NCBI GenBank assembly: GCA_027596075.1
Contig: JADGJC010000377.1
Span: forward strand, 1 to 35,967
DNA length: 35,967 nucleotides
Origin: Rhizophlyctis rosea
Taxonomy: Eukaryota; Chytridiomycota; Chytridiomycetes; Rhizophlyctidales; Rhizophlyctidaceae
Reading direction: 5' to 3'
The position numbers were made by a program, and so were the translations under genes. Shown in pieces: positions 31,850 to 35,967 of this stretch (positions within the stretch are counted from its first letter, which is position 1; every line of letters starts with the position of its first letter). The notes below the pieces were generated by a model. That model was not told the origin of the DNA. It saw only the letters and a program-made list of their open reading frames with translations, and made no database searches.

Positions 31850-32420
31850 TCTCTCAAAGATATCCGTCGTACATCGGCCATGTCCACCGGCACAAGTTTT
31901 CCATCCTCACCGAAAACGGAACGCCAAATACACCTCGCATTTTACCTCCCCAAAACCCAAACACATGCGCCGCATAGAGCGCAACATCCTCCTCAACCGC
32001 CCTCCTCCTAACCTCCCCCAAACACCACCTCGCAGCAACAACGTCCCTAGCTTTGAATACCCATCCATGGAAACGTCGAGATCTTAACTTCGGCTCCACC
32101 CCTGCCAGCAGCTTCTCGGCATACACTCTGCATTCTCTCACATCCCTCGCACGTCCTATACCCACCAATCCCCAGATGTGTACGAAATGATATCCACCAC
32201 CCGATGATTTCCCAAGCAACATAAAGCCCTTAACCTCCTCCATCCCCCAATTTCGCAAAAGCGCCCAGAACCGTGTTGTACGCCGAAGTCGGCGTTGCAC
32301 CAAGCTCTCGCATCAGCTCATCGAATCGACGAGGTCGTTGACCCAGCGCTGCTTAAAGTACGCCAAAATAACGATGTTGTTGTCAACCCTTCGCGGCCGT
32401 ATCTCTCCCTCCCCCTCCTC
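31850..32420 (-). pseudogene. Pentatricopeptide-repeat (PPR) protein relic
   Basis: Several minus-strand fragments match the 35-residue PPR pattern but lie in different frames: FDELMRELGATPTSAYNTVL followed by GAFAKLGD (about 32230-32320), then ARDVVAARWCLGEVRRRAVE followed by EDVALYAAHVFGF (about 31950-32060). The middle part is open but less repeat-like. At least one frameshift separates the fragments and no single open frame spans them. PPR proteins normally bind organellar RNA in mitochondria. A further possible fragment (CGVDANVASFQSIV, near 33240) suggests the original gene reached upstream. Calling this a relic rests on motif resemblance only. Confidence 0.5.
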
Positions 32421-34598
32421 CACGCCTACCGTTTTCGCCACCCGTTCAATCCGGCAAGCCTGTATATGGTCCGCAGACTGTTGACGCACAGTCAGCAACG
32501 AAACATGAGTGAATGCGACAGGGAAAGAAAAGAAGAAGACGGTAAGAGAAGGGCAAAATGCCCACAACCCAGTACACAACACCCACCCTTGAACGCCCTC
32601 TCCACACTCCTCCACTCTATCCCCCCTCCTGAAAAACATCACCGCATCCAACGACTTGAAACCCACCTTCAAAAGTACTGCAACACCCCGAAAACATCCC
32701 GAAACCTCTTCCTTCCCCCCTCACTCCCGCATCCCTCACGCTCTCCCAGACCCTCTTCCGTCACCCACCCACACCCTTGACGCCGCAAAGTACCTCTGCC
32801 TCCTCCCTATACCCCATAACCAAATTTCCGCAACGTTACCCGCTGATCGACAACAGGCTGCCAATTATTCAAGGGCGCGGCGCAATCAGGCGAACGATGT
32901 CCGTAGGAGGGTGTGTGAGCGGAATGTGTGGGAGAGGTGGGTGGTCGCCGGCTTGCTCATGTCATACCTCATTTCAAGTACGCGCAAGGGAATCCGTTCT
33001 TCGTAAGGTGTTGAGGCGTATAGGAAGTTGTAAGTAGAAATAAACAGTTGATCCAAACTATACCAAGGCAAAAGAAACAAGGAAGAGACACCGACAAAGC
33101 GGCAAAGACAACAAGAAAAAGAAAAAGATGCTTCCAAAAGAAGCAGCAACGTGGCGTACTTTGACCTGCAAAGATGAAAAATTGTGAGGAGCGGTGTTGG
33201 GAATATATTGGGCGATGGAACAATAGATTGAAAGGAGGCAACGTTCGCATCGACCCCGCACCGCGTACGCATCAACAACCAACTCCAAACCACAAACGCT
33301 TTCCCGTACACCCCTTTTCTACGCACGTCCATCCCCAACTGGATGCCTTCCAACACGGGTGTCAGACTGCCCACTGGACATGACAACCTCCCCACTGGAC
33401 ATAACAAAGCGAGACTTCCGAACACGTCAACTCTCGTACTAGCATTTAGGGGGAGATTGAAAAAAAGAGCTTCGGGGCGTAGTTCAATTTGATCCCGAGC
33501 GCATGTAAAGTGCAGGACAATCGCATGATATGACAGAGGGGTATGATTTTTCTTGAAGATCTATCAGAGTAAATGAGGTTGCTTACATCCAATGGACCGG
33601 GGCCATGGAAAGGGCATATGTCAGGCGACCGGGAAACATTACTCCAGGAGGTTTCAAGTGATGCTTGTACTCAGACACAGTTCGCGCTCATTCAACGGCT
33701 TATCCAGCAGTGCTTTGGCTATGTACAAGCTTCTGGATGTACACAACAAGCACTTCTTCACGGTTGCCGCTAGTCTCCTCGTCGGGAAGATGACAATGAT
33801 GACGGGGTTGCGCGAATCAAGAGGGAAGCGACAAGGTGGGAGAGTAGTTGGCTACGCCTTCATGGCTGAATGACAGAGGTAAGGGCAACATATGCCATAA
33901 GTGCGAGTGTGGAAATGGAATAGGGTTCGGAGCCTCGGATTCTCATTGATAGCCTGAACAACGGAAGCTTGCAAGAAGCGAGCAATTACGGCATGGAGAG
34001 ACCTGGCATGTCGGAAGGTCACCAACGACCGCTCGAGACGGGTGACAGCGGCAACCTGGTCAACGCTTACAGCACAGAACAAACAGCAACCACGGGTAGT
34101 GCGAAAGGGCCACATTTCGTGGCCACAGTTATGTATGATTTGGGATACGGCAATCCCGGGCGGAATTTGGACGCAACCACCACTCGTTTCGAGAATGGTC
34201 ACGCAATTCCTGGTAAAAGAGGGCGACCGCTGAGTGCGAGGCGCCAAGAATATGAATTTGTATGGAGTGTGTTTGATGAGCCTTGGCAGATTGCTGTGCA
34301 TTGAAAATAAGCCGTCAAGGAGGACGACGTGGACCGGGGTATGCTGGTGCCCATGTGAACAACAGAACAAGGATGCAAGGAACGACGGTGCGGAGAGGGT
34401 CGGAAGATTATGTTTGTGAAAGAGCTTGCTATGAACGAGGATGCCCACCTCATGAGGTGGAACCAATGGAAATGAAGTGCAAAAAATATCAGGTGCATGT
34501 TCCGAGTGTTTTCAGCGCGTGTTCTCAAAGATTTCAAGAAGTTCAAAAATTGTTCTGGATGCCCTTCTTTTGGGCGGCCGGCCGTTCGGTCAAAATGA
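32421..34598. other. Degenerate region, no supported intact gene
   Basis: Many overlapping frames occur on both strands without a consistent gene. It may contain decayed upstream parts of the PPR gene. A short direct duplication (CCCACTGGACATGACA / CCCACTGGACATAACA) lies at about 33368-33408. Confidence 0.45.
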
Positions 34599-34652
34599 GA
34601 TGTCCGCAACACCCGATCGGTTGTCGGGATGTCCGCAACACCCAATCGGTCT
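34599..34652. repeat. Two-copy 29-bp tandem repeat
   Basis: A unit beginning GATGTCCGCAACACCCGATC is followed 29 bp later by a copy reading GATGTCCGCAACACCCAATC. It may lie inside a degenerate transposon end. Confidence 0.85.
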
Positions 34653-35314
34653 GATCCCCAAGTCTAGAAGTTGGGAAGGCTTAGTTGGTGCGGTGTGGGA
34701 GCACAGGCGACACCCAACCATTTGGTCTAGTTATCACATGTCGGGCTTGGGCGTCGATCTGGTAAATTCGGGATTTTTAGCTGTTTGGTCTTTTCGGACA
34801 TCGCCAAAGGTGGTGGAGTGTCTCATTTGCTTCATTTTGCCTTTTTTAGTTTTATCGCATGAGTGGGCGTGACTCAGTGGTGGCTGTTCACCAATAAGTA
34901 TATACTTTGGGGTTCGCCCCCGTTCGAATAAACTTTGTCTTTTTCGTGTTTTCAATGTTATTCAGTATTAATTCCCGTTAGCATGGTGGAGGTGCAGCAC
35001 TGAACTCGACTAAATAAACATATAAAAGGCTAATCTACCTCGGTTACGACACCCACACCTTCTTTTCCGACGTCTTTACGACCGTTATTGGCGGAACGAC
35101 AAACTTCCCCTCTCGCAGGGCTCTTTCACATTCCGACCCTAACACCGTCATCTACGCCTACAACAGTTGTTCACAGTCAAAAACGACAACATATCACCTG
35201 TTCGGCAACCTATCACCTTTTTCGCCGTCGATTTTGAGACTCGGGTCGCCCAGATCTCACCCATCGTCGAAATCCAACCCCTTTCCCACGCTCCCGCAAC
35301 ATCAACCAATATCT
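34653..35314. other. Possible retroelement-derived sequence, no intact gene
   Basis: A TATATAC box (about 34900), an AATAAA, then GTTAGCA followed by TGGTGGAGGTGCAG (from 34984) resemble the end of an LTR next to a primer-binding site. A frame from about 35050 (FFSDVFTTVIGGTTNFPSRR) has no start. None of this is conclusive. Confidence 0.3.
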
Positions 35315-35571
35315 CTGCTGGTCAATAGACCTGCTTGAAGCAATACACACTCAAATGAACAAGAATTTAACTGTTTGAATGTATATTGGAAAATGAATAA
35401 TGAACAACATAACACGCACACACACACGCGCGCATATGTACCACCCAAGGTGGCACATGTGCGACAGAAAGACACGTAAGCGATCGACGTGATTACATAA
35501 GGGTCACGTGATCCTGACCAAGCTGATAAATCAGTCACATGTTTATCTATCTAACCAATCACGTGACACGT
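35315..35571 (-). repeat. Putative 3' LTR of the edge gypsy-type element
   Basis: Downstream of the chromodomain frame on the minus strand, a segment begins TGTCACGTGATTGG and ends CCAGCA, giving TG...CA termini. It holds a second CACGTG and is about 257 bp, in the range of fungal gypsy LTRs. It also contains a (CA)n-like run (about 35411-35430). A purine-rich stretch upstream (about 35595-35645) could be the polypurine tract, although it does not abut the LTR. The second LTR would lie outside the window, so the borders are tentative. Confidence 0.35.
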
Positions 35572-35739
35572 CCGAACTACTGAACGCATCCTACAAGTCC
35601 GCATCCCTGCATTCTTCCCTTCGATTCTCCTCCTGCGAGAAATCGAACCAAACAGTGGATGCTTTCACATCATGCGATACACGCAAGCATAATACTAGCT
35701 AAATGTGAGCCTCATGCGCTCTTTTTCCACCTGAAGAAG

Positions 35740-35967
35740 CTACAATGCAAGTTCCTCTCCATAGTCCCAGTCGGCCCACCATATCATTGCCGTGGTCGGA
35801 CAATGCTTGCGAACACGTACAGGTTCTTGTTCCATGCCGGGCTTGTCGCGGAACTCCTTCAAAAGTTCCGATGCTCCCGCAAGGTTCTCAATAGGTTCCC
35901 ATGTCAACTCCGGGTATCCCTTCCACTTGGTGCGCCATTCAAAGCGCCTGCGCCTCCCGTTCCACCT
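35740..35967 (-). CDS. C-terminal end of Ty3/gypsy polyprotein with chromodomain (partial)
   Basis: The frame is open from the window edge to a TAG at 35742-35740 (75 residues visible; the 5' part is off-window). The sequence FEWRTKWKGYPELTWEPIEN followed by LAGASELLKEF is a clear chromodomain: aromatic residues and the KWKGY...TWEP core match the C-terminal integrase tail of chromoviruses (Ty3/gypsy retrotransposons). There this domain steers integration towards chromatin marks such as methylated H3K9. A host chromodomain protein is an alternative, but the position at the end of the frame followed by an LTR-like segment favours a retroelement. The tail ends in a Trp-rich motif (MIWWADWDYGEELAL). 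Confidence 0.75.
   Translation of the reverse strand, partial: RWNGRRRRFEWRTKWKGYPELTWEPIENLAGASELLKEFRDKPGMEQEPVRVRKHCPTTAMIWWADWDYGEELAL

Noticed and set aside
32886..33425. 179-codon minus-strand open frame
   Set aside because: Phe/Leu/Ser/Cys-rich because it reads an A-rich plus strand; at most a short stretch resembles PPR, so it is not a gene as it stands.
33852..34645. Long overlapping minus-strand frames
   Set aside because: His/Ser-rich translation typical of the antisense of non-coding DNA; no domain, and frames on both strands compete equally.
34905..34935. tRNA-like string GGGTTCGCCCCCGTTCGAAT
   Set aside because: Resembles a T-arm, but no acceptor, D or anticodon arms can be folded around it.
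35411..35437. (CA)n/(CG)n run as a functional element
   Set aside because: An ordinary short microsatellite inside the putative LTR; no reason to give it a role.

Overview
This looks like a nuclear genome segment from a filamentous or zoosporic fungus. Nearly every convincing gene is cut by several short GT-AG introns (about 55-300 nt). There are no bacterial-style operons. The gene families are fungal: a secreted AA9 lytic polysaccharide monooxygenase, a laccase-like multicopper oxidase, a cytochrome P450, an MCT-type MFS carrier, a chromodomain from a Ty3/gypsy element and a Tc1/mariner transposase. TGA, TAG and TAA are all read as stops. The cellulose-attacking AA9 enzyme, the Sel1-repeat gene and a bacterial-type glycine-betaine-binding fold make an early-diverging cellulolytic fungus (for example a chytrid) my best guess. 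That placement is inference and is not proven here.

Layout. 1366-2577 (+): SAM-dependent methyltransferase with a lipidation-type N-terminus. 4294-6404 (-): complete cytochrome P450. 7515-8975 (-): decayed gene of about ten Sel1-like repeats. 10315-13658 (-): nine-exon, 915-residue membrane-anchored protein of unknown function with a TIM-barrel-like C-terminal region. 16106-17716 (-): four-exon gene fusing an OpuAC-type substrate-binding domain to a YjgF/Rid domain. 19017-20226 (+): zinc-free quinone oxidoreductase, tail to tail with 20704-22672 (-), a monocarboxylate-transporter-like MFS protein. 24065-26381 (+): secreted laccase-like multicopper oxidase. 27539-28381 (+): secreted AA9 LPMO.

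The last 7 kb is repeat- and relic-rich. It holds an orphan exon, a Tc1/mariner DD34E transposase whose first catalytic Asp is Asn, a frameshifted PPR relic, short tandem repeats and, at the window edge, the C-terminal end of a gypsy-type polyprotein with a chromodomain plus a putative LTR.

The genes do not form one pathway. The clearest functional pairing is the multicopper oxidase next to the LPMO: both are secreted oxidative copper enzymes for plant biomass, on the same strand, each with a TATA-like box. The most novel-looking items are the binding-protein/Rid fusion and the 915-residue membrane protein. All exon boundaries were derived by hand from reading frame, splice consensus and protein continuity, without transcript data.
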